Below, piece after piece: positions 1-12,449 of a stretch of DNA of 64,000 nt. Source of the DNA: Owenia fusiformis (lineage: Eukaryota; Annelida; Polychaeta; Sabellida; Oweniidae). The stretch spans positions 36,197,425 through 36,261,424 of the forward strand of contig CAIIXF020000010.1 in the NCBI GenBank assembly GCA_903813345.2. Direction: 5' to 3'. Within the stretch, counting starts at the first letter, position 1. Every line of letters starts with the position of its first letter. The notes beneath the pieces were generated by a model that did no database searches, was not told where the DNA came from, and saw only the letters and a list, made by a program, of their open reading frames with translations. A program made the translations under genes and the position numbers.

Positions 1-1199
1 AATTTATAGAAGGCGTGAATAAAGTCATTATTTCACCTGGTATTTATTGGTTGATATAATACCTGGTCTGTACTGAGTGTTTCGTTCAGTGCTAAGCTCT
101 AGACTGAAAGTAGGAAATGAAGTGACGATTTTGCAAAATTTTGGTGAGTTTTCATGTTTGAATCATAATATAGACCTCAGATCAGGTATTATATTGAGTA
201 ATAAATACCTTAGGGCTAGGCACAAAAGCTTTCAAACCCCTCACTCCCATTTGGTCATTCAGGGTACAGAAAACGTTTGTGCTTAGCCCTGTGGTATTTA
301 TTCGTCGATTGACTGAGATATGTTAGTCTCGGGACGATATATACCTGCTCTTCAGTCTAGATTTCTTAATATCTATGTTTATGTCAGTATTTAGCAAACG
401 GCTAGTAAGTCCATTTAAAACTGATGCATAATTTACAACAAATCTCCATAGTTTCAAAATACTAGGTAAAGTAAACAATGGGATAAGAAATGAGAAAATT
501 TGGGAAGTGAAAGCGTAGAATCAATATTAGCAACTTCAAGAACACGATTGTTACAGCCTCCATTTTTGTTACCACATTTGTCGTCGGTGGTTGATGCAAT
601 AACATTTTATTTAACTTTTGTAACAATTAAAGGTGGTGACATATTGTCATGTTTATGCATTGTAGTCTTTTATCCCAAGATATACACTCTATTCAGTGGA
701 AATAAAGCAGTGAAACAATCCTGCCTTGTTTATTGATGTGGATTTTGAAATCTAAAATAGACTAGAAAATAGTGATAATAAGCAAGGAAAAAAGTAAAGA
801 GGCATGTAGTCAACACTCTAAATTGTATAGAAATGCAAGAAAATCAGATACGTTATTCACATTTTAGAGAGAATTTGGAAATAAGTGAGTAAGGCATGAC
901 CAGATTCAGAGATTTTGCAAAATCTGAAATTCCCATATTTCATTTGATTCCACAGTTTTAATATGGATAATGTATACCTTGAAAACTTGAATATTTTGTG
1001 GTGTCTACTGCAATAAAATATCATTAATACTTCATCAAATTCAATTGTTGTGTTAATTTTACATTTAATGAACGTTGGGACCACTTTTTATGTTTTCCAT
1101 TCAAAGTGCAATACCCGGGAGTAAGTCTATGGTGGACGAAATACTGGACGAAATACCGTAATCAATTGTCAAACAGAAAAAATGCACAACACATATTTC
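1..1199. other. Intergenic, no gene seen
   Basis: I see no supported gene here. Short open frames at 77-286, 500-736 and (-) 857-1084 have no recognisable domain, signal peptide or paired splice sites. Around 775-900 lies one copy of the dispersed repeat whose other copies cluster in the CEP120 introns (recognisable by aaatgcaagaaaatcaga). Confidence 0.6.
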
Positions 1200-1291
1200 A
1201 TTAGCCTTGCCCAAGTCGGTATTTTTTACTTATCTGATCTTGAATATAGAAACCAAAATAAGTAAAAGAGACTGACTTGGGCAAGGCTAAT
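1200..1291. repeat. Small palindromic MITE-like element
   Basis: A 92-bp hairpin. The left end ttagccttgcccaagtc is repeated in inverse at the right end, gacttgggcaaggctaa, around an AT-rich loop. It is too short to code and best fits a miniature inverted-repeat element. No clear target duplication was assigned. Confidence 0.6.
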
Positions 1292-1642
1292 ATTTCATTT
1301 CATGTTTGATATGATCACTGTCAATATTTATATAGTAAATGGACAAAGAAGCGTTTAACTAAATATTGCGTCCAATAATAGGAATATTGCAAACCATGTG
1401 ATGTAGATATAATTGGTAATTTGGAAAATATATAACAGAGAAATTACATGATGGGGTTCCCAAAGGGTAAACTACGTATAATAATCTAGAGGTCATCAAT
1501 CGGAAATAGATCTAGAGCCAGAGTATGGTAGTTATATCATCATTAGAAGTGGTGGCATTGTTATAGTCTCCAACTTTTTGTGGAGGGTGTTCGGCGGTCG
1601 GAGAATGTAACAAATAAATGGCAGGTAGTGACACTTTGAATG

Positions 1643-2058
1643 TTAAGGTACAGCTGGAAAGTAACTTTTTGGTAAAAATTGCTATACCAGCACATGTTAT
1701 TTTCTGGTACAAAATAAAGTATGAAGACATGAGTCAGTTGCCTTGCTTTTTTCAGGAAAGTATCATTACATTGTCTTCTTTAAGAATATCTAGTAGGAGT
1801 TCAATGGGAACTCCAGGAAATTCTGATATTTCACACTTTCTATTTTTCCAAATTTTCTTTCAAAGTTTCCAGACAACACAGGAGCTACCATTGACCTGTT
1901 TCCAGGTTTACTAAAAGTAGACAGTGTAATGATACTTTCCTGAAAAAAGCAAGGAAATACACACATGCCTTCATACTTAATTTTGTACCAGCAAATAACA
2001 TGTGCAGGTATAGCAATTTTTTACCAAAATGTTACTTTCCAGCTGAACCTTAATGCCG
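1643..2058. repeat. Foldback element with about 130-bp arms
   Basis: The left arm (about 1643-1778) and right arm (about 1920-2058) are inverted copies with scattered mismatches and small indels. Both contain cagctggaaagtaac, a tataccagcacatgttat-like block and cttgcttttttcaggaaagt. The spacer is about 140 bp. The short open frames in it (+1618-1914, -1512-1730) are products of the arms and not genes. Confidence 0.7.
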
Positions 2059-2158
2059 TTTTAGATGCTAATATGCTCTGTTCAATATGAAATATGTTCA
2101 ATATGAAATTTTCAAGATGGCCACTAATCATCAAAATGTCTTTTGTTCGGTGGGATTT

Positions 2159-4746
2159 CAGGGGCGGATCCAGGATTTCAGGTTAGGGGGTGCGCCTTGA
2201 TTATTGAATTTTTCATGGCCGGTAGATGACGAAGGAGGTCGGAGAATGACTAACAGGGGGGGGGGGTCCCGGAAATTTCAAAAATTTGAATGATTTTGTT
2301 GCAATCTGAGCATGTTTCTTAGATAACGACAAACATATTGTTTTTCGGTAAAATTATTTTCATCAACCTCTGGTAAAATCTACCATTTCTTAATTGAAAT
2401 CTTGATTAAACTGAACATCCCAAACACATATGATAACGTATGATATACTTGTAATTGATAACTTTTTAAAATTTAAATCGACTGACCATATTTTTTTCTC
2501 CATCCTCATTTGTACGATGTGATGTTAGTAACATCAGATCGTCTGATTCTATCGAATATTTTTTGAATAACATTGTTACATATGTCCCGCATTTTCATGA
2601 TTCAAAAAGTCTGAACAAAGTTTAATGATACCAATAATGATTAAAAGGCTAATATTGCATTGTTATCTGAAATTAATTGTTTTACCAAAGTGAAAAGCGT
2701 CCGAGAAATAAAACAATCTATATATTTCATCAGAAAATGAGTGCGATGTCAAGGATTCCCAAAAAATCATCGTTTCCAAGCAGTGCATTGATTTTTCATC
2801 AGACGCTACATGATTTAAAATGTTAACAACGTTTTAATATTGAAGCATGGGTACCATCTATTATAACTATCAAAACTATCGTTTTGCAATTATTAAATTG
2901 GTGTTCTAACATATTGATTTGCCGCAGTTTTGAATTTACACCTTCGCCACTGTACTATAGTTTCCACGTTTTCGGTGTCAGATACTCTTTCCAAATCTCA
3001 ATTGGTATTATTCTCGTACTTGAATACGTGCATTTTTCTTTGATATTAGTTCTATCATTATTGTAATTTTTTCGTCTTAAATTGATTGAGTCTCTTGCGG
3101 CTTCCAGGCATCAGCTTCTCCTTGGCGAATATCTAAAAATCCCCTATTCTTTAAGGGATTCTCACATTATGGCATCAGAGGAATAGCTAAGTCCTGGTTT
3201 GAAAGTTATTTAAAAGACCGCAAACAATATGTCACCATTAACAATTATGAATCTAAACAATCATCTCTAAATTGTGGTGTTCCGCAGGGCTCGGTACTTG
3301 GACCACTATTATTTATTCTTTACATAAATGATCTGCCTTTTGTTGCCCCTAATCTAAAATTTATTATGTTTGCTGATGACACCAATCTTCTTGATAGTGA
3401 TTATGATTTAAATGAACTTATGACTAGAACTAATGCAAACTTGAATTCAATAGATGACTGGATAAAAGCAAACAAACTTTCACTTAATATTGGCAAAACC
3501 AATGCTATTCTATTTGGACCCCAAAAAAATCAAACAAATCTGAATCTTAAAATACGCAATGAGAACATAAATTTCCGGGAAAAATTGACTTTCTTGGAAT
3601 TATTATTGATAAAAACTTGAAATAAAATAGCACATAAAATCTGTTGAAACAAAGATTTCTCGCGTCATTGGTTCTCTTTATCACATTAAACATCTACTTC
3701 AAATAGACAGTTTCAAAACAATTTACTACTCATTGATACACTCTCAATTAAATTATTGCAACATAATTTGGGGTAACACATTTAAATCATTTTATGATCG
3801 TCTACATAAACTGCAGAAACAATTCTTAAGGCTAGCTTTAAATAAGGATAGACTTTCTCACTCCGCTCCCCTATTTAAAGATCTTAGAATATTAAATATT
3901 TTTGATGTCAACAGATATTGTACTGGTCAGTTCATGTACAAAATCTTTAATAAGCACCCCAGTCTTCCAAAAAATCTATTTCAAGACTTGTTTGATATCA
4001 ACATTAATATTCATCATCATTACACAAGACAATTGCATTATTTTCATATCCCTAAATGCTCTAAACTTTCCCTTCGCTATCTGGGTCCTAATCTTTGGAA
4101 TGCTCTACCACATGATATTAAAAAATGCTCCACTCTAAATATTTTCAAATCTTCATATAAAAAACTACTCATCTATCGATAATGTATAATACCAATATCA
4201 TACTATACTGTTGATTTTTATACTGGTACCCGATTCTTGTAACATTTTTACATTGTACATCCTTAGATTAATTGTTAATACCATTTTTATATACCTACAT
4301 GTAACATAATATAAGTGTTTTCTTTTATATGTAGTCTAGTTGTCATTTTAATGATTTCTGTCAAACCGCAACATATACCCACTAGGGTGTCTAGCGGCTT
4401 GTTTTTTTATAGTGTATATTATATAAGAATTATGAAATAAAAATAATTGAATCATAAGTAATTTCATTAACATTGTACGACTTGTATAATGCTAAATCGA
4501 AAATCTTATCAGCATTAAAATATATTTGTTTAAAATTGAAGAAGACGATCATCTAAGGTTTCTAGTATTTAACATTCAATATACAATTCATACAATCTGA
4601 AAATAAAAAGAACGATAATCCCCACCGGCATAAATTTAACTTGATTTACAATATGCAAGTGTTATTCAAATTACATTAGAACTAAATAACAATTTATTTA
4701 GGGGGAGCGCGCGTCCCGCGCGCACCCCCCTGTATCCGCCACTGGA
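2159..4746. mobile_element. Possible hAT-like DNA element with a LINE inserted
   Basis: The ends look like imperfect terminal inverted repeats: cagGGGCGGATCCA at the left and, read inward from the right, cagTGGCGGATACA, both followed by G-rich stretches and a gtgcgc motif. CAGTGGCGGAT-type ends are common in hAT-like elements (family knowledge). A convincing 8-bp target duplication is not visible; only gattt is shared at the outer flanks. A LINE fragment occupies the middle, so the host element would be old and non-autonomous. No transposase is seen. Confidence 0.35.
3115..4450 (+). mobile_element. 5'-truncated LINE, CR1/L2/Daphne-like reverse transcriptase
   Basis: The coding remnant starts near 3130 with HYGIRGIAKSWFESYL. 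It continues with the palm motifs GVPQGSVLGPLLFILYINDL (3278 onward) and FADDTNLL (the usual Y/F-A-D-D catalytic box), then the thumb-like segment DDWIKANKLSLNIGKT. This frame ends at about 3618. A second frame, to the stop at 4182, carries NYCNIIWG and the C-terminal block LRYLGPNLWNALPHDIKK typical of CR1/L2-type LINEs. The first part of the ORF, with the endonuclease, is missing, and a frame break near 3600 separates the two parts, so the copy is dead. The 3' tail is AT-rich and probably ends near the aaataaaaataattg at about 4440. The clade is inferred from motifs only. Confidence 0.85.
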
Positions 4747-6157
4747 TTTGTTACTTCGTGGAGTTTTCTTGTTACGTCTTACTTCACATTGTGTGCATGT
4801 CGTAGTTTTCAATTTGAAAATAAATATGGTATAAAAGGTACCATCCTTAAATCTGCTCATCTAACAGTAATGATACAAGATAAACTGCACTGTCATCCCA
4901 ACCATTTGACCACCGCATTTATACGGAATTGATACAAATCACATTGTAAGTACCTCAGCTGAAATACTCAATTCTGATTGGTTAATTAAAAGTATACTAT
5001 ATCTATATCTCGGTCAACAGTACTTTCAAGGTTTACAGTATCGGTATACAATGTTGCCAGTTGACCTTAAGAGAGGGCTACAATTGTCAAAAAGTCAGCA
5101 TTTATATGAAATCGATAAAACATAAACTACAATGACTATGTCATCCTAACCTTTACAGTCAGCATCTATACGGAAATGGATCTCGTGTTTTTAAAGGTTG
5201 TACCAGGTCCATTATATACATTGGGCATTGATCCATTTAATAGAATAAGAGACCCTTGTTTAAAGGTAGTATCAGATTTAGTATGCTAACAACAGAATTC
5301 TCTTTAGAATATTCCAGGCTTGTATCATTTCTTATCATGTCTATTTTCACATAATCAACACTGAGTGTTCTATTATTTGTGAAAAAATTATGATTTTTAC
5401 AAAAATGTGTTCACTTCTCTAAAAAAAATATTAAAACTTGCAATATTCACTTAATTTCATGATTTATCAAAAAAAATTGGTTGAATCTATTCAAATCACG
5501 AATGACATACTATGGAATGACCCTGTTAACGTACTTACTGTGATTAATCATGAAAATTTTGGTTGCCGAACGAATGAACCAAGATTTTAAAGAATTTTAA
5601 CATTGCATCAGTAAAGATTTGGCCCACAGTTCTTTTTAGAAAAGTTGAAAAAGCCATGGAAAATAATTTGATAACATTACTGTATATTTCAAAGTATTGG
5701 GAAAACATTTCACTTAATTCAATAGTATGTTTCAAAGAGAGATTTCAAAGCTAAGGTTTATTGAAACCCCTCTATTTGATAACACACTGCTGATGTTTTG
5801 GGAGATGGTAACGAATACAATACATTTGTAGGCCGTCAATATTGCATATGTTGCTTGTTACGTCTACATATCTGATACCGCCTTTAACTCTTATTTTAAT
5901 TTTCTTCGCAATCAATGCAGACAATTAATGGATGGTAATTACCTCCAAAATATCGATCATATTCACTTAAAAACATCGAAACCAAACAATAGTCTACAAT
6001 GAAAATTAGCAATAACTACTACGTATCAAAGTCAAAAGTGGTGGCAATGAAAGTTATTGTTACAGCACTACACTAAGGTCGATCTGTACGTTGGTTTTGA
6101 CGCCAAAGGAAAGGAACCTAGTTTTAAACTTCAACTTATCGGATACATAGCCTAAAA
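4747..6157. other. Intergenic upstream of the PAN-fucolectin gene
   Basis: AT-rich sequence without recognisable genes. The small open frames on the minus strand (4666-4860, 5544-5735) have no domain support. The promoter of the gene starting at 6158 must lie at the right end of this stretch, but I see no clear TATA box. Confidence 0.5.
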
Positions 6158-9100
6158 ATGGAAACATCCAAATTAGTATCACTTGTTTTCGTTTTTCTCG
6201 GAATTTGTGTCAAGATTATAGCCTGCAACCAGTGGACAGCAGGGATTTTCGCAATACCAAAATTGAATGTGAAGCTCTCCAACACGCCGAATGACACAAG
6301 TCTGGACATTCACACATGGAATCAATGTCTACTGTTGTGTGCGCACGCAACTACATGTAAAGCATTTAACTACCATGTATACTCCTTCAGATGTGAATTA
6401 TTTGTAGATGTGGATTGTAGGAAATTGGACAAGTCAGATGGGTGGAAATTTGGTGTGATTAAAACAGGTGAAATTTGCTTTATACGAGGGGCGATCAATA
6501 AATTTGCAAGTGACTTTCTCAACAAATATTTTGAGTCGTGTCATTATTGAGCCTACAAGACATATATTTTTGATTGGTCGCGAGTAAATCTCAGGCACGA
6601 CATGGAAATCTGAAATTATAGAGGGCGCATATTCATTTTACACACGGCGAAATGAAATGAGATTTCCCGGAAAATTTTGGACAATACTAGTATATTAATA
6701 GTCTATTGTACATTGTACAACCAGCACGATCACAAATCACATAGGGACCAATTAATATGCTCTAAAACAATCAACCACGTTCTGACCGAGCTTAGTAAAG
6801 AAAAAATATCAAGGATCAAGGTAAATCACTTATGATCAGGAACAATCACCTAAACCAGGGACAATCAACTAAGATTAAAACAATTGAGTACAATCACAGT
6901 ATCAAAACAAAATATTAAGAATCACAACCAAACAATTGCCCAGAAGAGTCAAGAAAAATTTAAAGTAATAAAAACAATCACTTAAGATTAAGAACAATCA
7001 CCTGTAAAATTGTTTAGGATCGACCCAATCCTTAAGGATCAAGACAGATACCAAAGATCAAGATCATGAGGATATTTCTAAGGATCAAAAACATTATCAC
7101 TAAGATCAATAACAATCACCTAGGATCAAGATTAATCACTTAGAATTAAGAACACCAAGGGCTCAGAAGAAATTTTTGGATCGGGAAAAATCACTTAGTG
7201 TGCTGTTAATGGGTTCAATAATGTAACTTAAAAGTCCAATATAAGATGAGATATAATGCATTTTTATTTGAGACATAAATACTATAACTTGACAGACATC
7301 TAGCAGCCCCTCGGCTATTGGCTAAAACACATCACGTGGTACAAAAGTAGGTCGAATTTGTGTAGTCCCGCCATATTTAGACAGACTTCCGGTACAAGTG
7401 CACTTGGATTTGCGCCCTCTATAATTTCAGATTTCCATGTCGTGCCTGAGATTTACTCGCGACCATTTTGGATTATATCCTGCGAATGTGATGTTATATT
7501 GAAGATCGTCTCATTGGCGCATATCATCAAAATTGGTGTTTTATCCACAACAAAAAAATGTGCAAATTATTCATTGAGTTCGCAAAATAGTTCTCTTCTT
7601 GGAAACTAATTTTGGGAATGAACTTAATATGAAGTGCATCCACAAACCCATTGTAAGAGGGATATCTTCAAATGTATATTGTTCTATTTTTAACTGATCG
7701 TTAAATTATTAACATTTCATTAGTACATCGGTCCTCACTGTATGACTTTGGGAAAGCCAATATCCATAAATAAATAAACATGACCTCCTTGCCTGGTTTT
7801 GGAATATGGGATGTGTTGTCAAAGCAGAGCAAATTTCCGCGAACTTATTGAACGACCTAGTATATCAAATAGCATTTTATATGGTTTTTGGATAAACCTC
7901 GGGCCTCAGGACAATCACCAGAACAACTATTTTTAAAGCAGGTTGCTCATAAACGTTTAGCTATTTCAAGTGTTTCTCGGAAGTACATGCCAAGTCTTCA
8001 AACGACTCCAAATACGGTAGTTTCTAAAAAAGAGGGTCTCTTAATTACCCAAATGCGAGTATGTAGTTACCAGTTTCACCACCAGGTGGCTGATTCGGGT
8101 CAATTAACATGGCAGGTATATAAGAAAGTTCCCTTAAACTTGAATATTATCAATTTAAGTGGCTCAATTTTCATATAACCCTTGTGTGTCTGATACTTAT
8201 ACAAATGAAAATATGTCCAGTAAAGCAAAATATTATCTGTCCACTATAAGAAAAGATATTTAATTTTTTGTGATTTTATAGCATGGGGTCTATGGCGAAT
8301 CTCCCCGAGCTAGAAGTCACATTTTCAAAGAAAATAAATTTTTCAAAGTTGATAAACACTTTTTAAAACCACATTTCTAGATGCAATTTTACATGTAGAT
8401 TTCAAATATGATATTACTTTGACTGAATTTTGAATTTTTAATGACGTAAATCAAGATTATTTCTACTCGCATCTGGGTTATTGATCAGCCCATTTCTTCA
8501 TGCATGTGTATGTATGATTTATTTATAAACAGAACCGTGAACTTTTTCTTCAAACTTTTTTATTTATCTATGAACAAACTTTTTTCATTTTACGAACAAA
8601 ACCTTCTCTTCGTATGCTATGATTTATTTATGAATAAAACAGTTTGTCATATGTTATGAACAAACACAATGTTAAAAACAAATGTAATCTTTTTTAAAGT
8701 CACATGGAGAGATTCTGAAAAAACAATCATTTCTGGCAAAATACATCGTGGTAAGCCACACCCTCTCCAGCGCTATCCTTCTGCGATGCAACAGAGAGAT
8801 GCTATGAGTATCAGAATGGCAAAATATGACAAAGATGATACATTAGCCAAGATGATATATTGGCACAATTTGACCATTATCTTTAAACGTTCAGATGAAG
8901 TCAAGACTTTTACTCTAGTGGGTCAGACTTTAATAGTAGAATAGATTAATAATAATATTAACATCATTAGCCGACTGTTCTTTTCAACCTGTATTAATCT
9001 TTTAGATAATAACTCCAAAACAAATGTGGCGGTAAATAAAACAACGTATCAATCTACAATCGGTAGCAATGGTCGATCAGGACGAGCTGTAGATGGGAAT

Positions 9101-9600
9101 ACAGAAGGGATATACAATGAAGAATCGTGTACACATACACTTGAAGAGATGCATCCATGGTGGATCGTTGACCTTGGGAAAGCATATGAACTGTGCAAGA
9201 TAGTTATATGGAATCGCCTCGACTGCTGTAGTAAGTACCTCTATGTATATATATTTCGGCAAGAGGATACGCAATTTTATGAATTATGAATGTACCAATT
9301 CTCTCTAATATTTAAATATTTTTTTCTTTGTAAGGTGATCGTCTTCATGACTTCGCAATCGAAGTAAGCAATGAGCTGTTTGATGGAGAAAACGTCAATA
9401 GTACATCCTGGTCTAGAGAATACCTGTACACTGGGACGCCGGCAAACAACCCGACAACAATTGCATTCCCACAGACGTCTGTTGGAAGATACATCAAGAT
9501 TCAGAATGCAATAGATTCGTCTATTGACGCTTTGACCCTGTGTGAAGTTGAGGTATATGTTGAGAGTGCCGACTGCGAGTGTGCATTGGGGAAAGTTTAA
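6158..9600 (+). CDS. Secreted PAN/apple + fucolectin (FTP) domain lectin
   Basis: Three exons, 6158-6467, 9006-9230 and 9335-9600, join in frame (phase 1 at both junctions) into 266 residues. Residues 1-23 are a signal peptide (METSKLVSLVFVFLGICVK). Residues 25-103 form a PAN/apple-like cysteine domain (WNQCLLLCAHATTCKAFNY then CELF). Residues 104-266 are an eel-fucolectin-type F-lectin fold. It has the usual SCTHT, HPWWIVDLGKAY, NRLDCC-S-DRL and LTLCEVEVY motifs. The two arginines of NRxDCCxxRL bind L-fucose in eel agglutinin and both are kept; the CC pair is also present. The likely role is binding fucosylated glycans outside the cell, as an innate recognition or adhesion lectin. Intron 1 holds a perfect 55-bp inverted repeat. 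The gene looks intact and complete. Confidence 0.88.
6575..7465. repeat. Perfect 55-bp inverted repeat flanking a GATCAAGAACAATCAC-rich segment
   Basis: The arm at 6575-6629 (starting tggtcgcgagtaaatctc) and the arm at 7411-7465 are exact reverse complements over 55 bases. Between them, about 6780-7200 is a degenerate tandem series around atcaagaacaatcacctaag. It lies wholly in intron 1 of the PAN-fucolectin gene. No transposase and no clear target duplication are visible; it could be a foldback element or a local inversion-duplication. Confidence 0.8.
8195..8490 (+). repeat. Dispersed repeat, copy 1
   Basis: From about 8195 to 8430 this intron stretch closely matches 29640-29890 (shared blocks: gaaaatatgtccagtaaa, acatggggtctatgg, aaaccacatttctag). 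A further piece at 8440-8480 (tctactcgcatct) resembles 31760-31800. That arrangement suggests this shorter copy lacks material present around the 30-kb copy. Confidence 0.65.
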
Positions 9601-9726
9601 TCTTTAATATATCGTGTCATAGTGGAGAAAACTGGAACTTCGTGAAAAAATATGACTCGAATCATTGAATTTATGACATTATTGTTAATATTCACTTGTT
9701 ATGCTTATCAAATCAGACAATCTGTG

Positions 9727-9732
9727 AATAAA
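9727..9732 (+). promoter_or_regulatory. Poly(A) signal of the PAN-fucolectin gene
   Basis: AATAAA about 127 bases after the TAA at 9598-9600; the first canonical signal downstream of the stop. Confidence 0.55.
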
Positions 9733-11454
9733 TTGACGTGTCCACCAGACGTTTACAAGATTTCACAGATAGCCTAGCAATCGAGAGCTTCAAAATCCAC
9801 CTAATTGAAAGCTACTCTTTTATGACCAACTTATTTTAATATGAATGGAATAGTGGCAAGTTCTATTCATATTTAATTGAATTGCCCATAACATAGTAGG
9901 TTAATCCGGTATCCGTCAGCAGAAAGTTGCATTCGCGAATACAAGCTAAGTCAAGTTTCAACTATGCTACCCCTTAGGCCTTATAAACGCTAATGGATAC
10001 ACCGGACAATGACATTTCTGACATCAATTATTTTTGTTAACTTCTATGATACCGTCATCAGTTGAGTTACACTAAGCGAAAATTAACAAATACAATTTCA
10101 ATCTTGAGTGAGTCGACAGTGGTTTACTAGGATTTTTTTAGATGTTCACTTATAATGCGCATAATAAACGTACGGCTACTCGTATATTACTTTGGTCGCC
10201 AAGACCTACTGACATGCCTTCCCTAAATACAGGTTACCATGGCAACCATATTTCAAAATTAAGTAAAGACATAGTTGTGATATTGTACCATTGTATGTGC
10301 AATTACATTATCTACTAGTTCTGAAATAATGAGAGGGATAGCTGAAAAAGCACAAAAATGATACCATTTTTATCAGAATATATGGATCGACCATTGTTTA
10401 TATATGTCCTGCTCCTCATAGATATCAATTCTATATCCCGCTGTTTATCTACCTGAAACCTCACTTGTCATAGGATAAATATAGATTATCCAATATGAGG
10501 TTCAGGATATTGGGATTATCCAGAGGCCAATTTGATATATCTGCCCGAGGGCCATAGATCCCGAGGGTAGATATATTATATTGGCCAAGGGATAATCCCA
10601 ATACCCTGAACCGACTATAGGATGATCTGTTTATCCCATACCAATCTTTGTCATCTGGTTCACATTGTTCAATCGTGGAAATATTTTAGAATATTCATGT
10701 CCAGTTTCGTTTTCTTGGCCGTGGGCGGATTTTCCTGTTCTCTCAAATATTCCCACATTTATTTTCTCGATTTTTTGCGGACAGATATATTATATTTGCC
10801 TCGGGATAATCCCAATATCCTGAACTTCATATAGGATAATCTCTATATTTCCCGCTCACCTCAGCAGTTCGATATTTAAAAGAACGCCCATGGGGTTTTC
10901 AAGAGATTAATCTCTATATATAGGAAAGGCGATTATGACGTAGCGGCCAGATATAACATCTGCCCGCTCGGAGCGGGACGTAAAGCTATATCTGCCCGCT
11001 GATGAAAATGTAAGCTTTTACAAACCGGCTTTATGTAACGTACTGTAACACGTCCAAGTATGGGATAAAAAGGTCTATTTTATGCTGTATTGTCATTATT
11101 TGTTTAAATCCTATTTACCACGCGAGACCAACAAAAAGAAAGTTGCAATTAGTAATTGTAATTTATCGAACCACGATTATTCTGTTCAGATAATCTTGAT
11201 CTTTGGTATGCATTGTTTTTAGTTGACTTCAGGATACCTTACCATGCAAGCAAAAGGAAATAGCAATAGTTGTAATTTACTTATCACGATAGTTTGTTTT
11301 ATAAAGATAAATAAATAGACACGTCAATCAATGAAATGAGTCAATAGGTGAGGTTGATTTGACAATTTACCATTCGAAAAATATATATTCAAAAATACAA
11401 ACTAGTATGTTTTAGGGCATAAACAAAGTTATTATGAATTCGTCAGCCATCTGG
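9733..11454. other. Intergenic with a complex foldback cluster at 10425-11010
   Basis: No gene is supported. The stretch contains ggttcaggatattggga and its inverse tcccaataccctgaacc facing each other at 10499-10612. A further right-arm-like copy lies at 10780-10830, and atctgcccg motifs recur between 10540 and 11000. This fits a nested or partly duplicated foldback transposon. A palindromic gttaccatggcaac lies at 10233-10246. Confidence 0.55.
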
Positions 11455-11628
11455 TGTAAAAGGGTAGGTGGTCCTATCAAATTTTGGTCCTACTCTCTAT
11501 TGATTTATATGGTGACCTAATTACAATTATTTTCCTTATTATTTATACACAGTCAGGGCCAGTAAGGGTCGTAAGGAAAGGGGACCATAATCCCCAAGGG
11601 ACCATAATTTCTTTTACACCTGTACCTG
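11455..11628 (+). repeat. MITE with CGGTGTAAAAG ends, copy A
   Basis: About 174 bp, starting gtgtaaaagggtaggtgg and ending with the inverse, ttcttttacacc. Its interior (gatttatatggtgacc, ggggaccataatcccc) recurs at 21573-21722 and, inverted, twice at 32506-32878. It is noncoding. Confidence 0.75.
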
Positions 11629-11954
11629 CTTTTCAACAATAAGAGAGTTGTAGATGGTCGTGTACTCGTATTTTAAAGATTTCTCCAAATAATGAGTGTG
11701 TGGAGTAGCCTAGTGGCTAGCATTCTGGCCTTTTGAATGACTGCATCTAAGGGATTAGGTTAATCCGTTTATTTCATTTTTGAACCACAACACATTTCTT
11801 TATATCTTCATGACATCAATGTAGATTAATATGATTGTATGTTCCTTGTGAGTATGATTTTGTTTTCTGGTCACGATTGATGCGATATGTCTCAAAATTT
11901 ATCTGAAATAAAAGAAAATATTTAAAGTATTAAAGGGTTTGGTTTGAGGAATGT

Positions 11955-11960
11955 TTTATT
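11955..11960 (-). promoter_or_regulatory. Poly(A) signal of the MAM-vWA gene
   Basis: On the minus strand this reads AATAAA, about 490 bases after the stop at 12450. The surrounding sequence is conserved at the same relative place (26037-26042) behind the paralogue, which supports it as a real signal. Confidence 0.6.
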
Positions 11961-12449
11961 TCTTTAATACCTGTCAATACCCCGGGGTCAATACAGTACG
12001 ATTTATCTGAGAGTTGGTGTATACAACTTTAATCGTAACGACAGGGTAATTAGAATGACTTTTACTTGATTTCGACACATTATCGATAATTCTTACCCTG
12101 CGTGCAGAGTCTAGTTAAACTACTAGACGAAGCTCTCTTTTAAGAAGTGAAGTGAAACGAATGCAAAGGGTAGATAATTCTTTTCATTGCAATGAAAAAA
12201 TTGATTAACATGTTTAATGGTTTATATCTTACATAAAACTATTGCATTCCAGCGTTTAAGTTGTTAAGTGTTGATCGTGAACGACGACAAGCATTAACAT
12301 TGATTATTTACGAGGATGTGAGAGATGATCCGGATACGCCAAAGATGCATCGTTATCCCTTATTGGTTGGAAACAAAATATAATACAAAAAACTGGTTTC
12401 TTTGTGTCGCAGTAATGCTATGGTTCGGGTCTCCATTATCACTTACCTC

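Noticed and set aside
7888-8178. Plus-strand frame MDKPRASGQSPEQ…
   Set aside because: Intronic, no domain, no flanking splice pair; the PAN and fucolectin exons already join in frame without it.
8669-8944. Plus-strand frame of 91 codons just before the fucolectin exon
   Set aside because: No recognisable domain and not needed for the phase-1 join 6467/9006; could be an alternative exon but unsupported.
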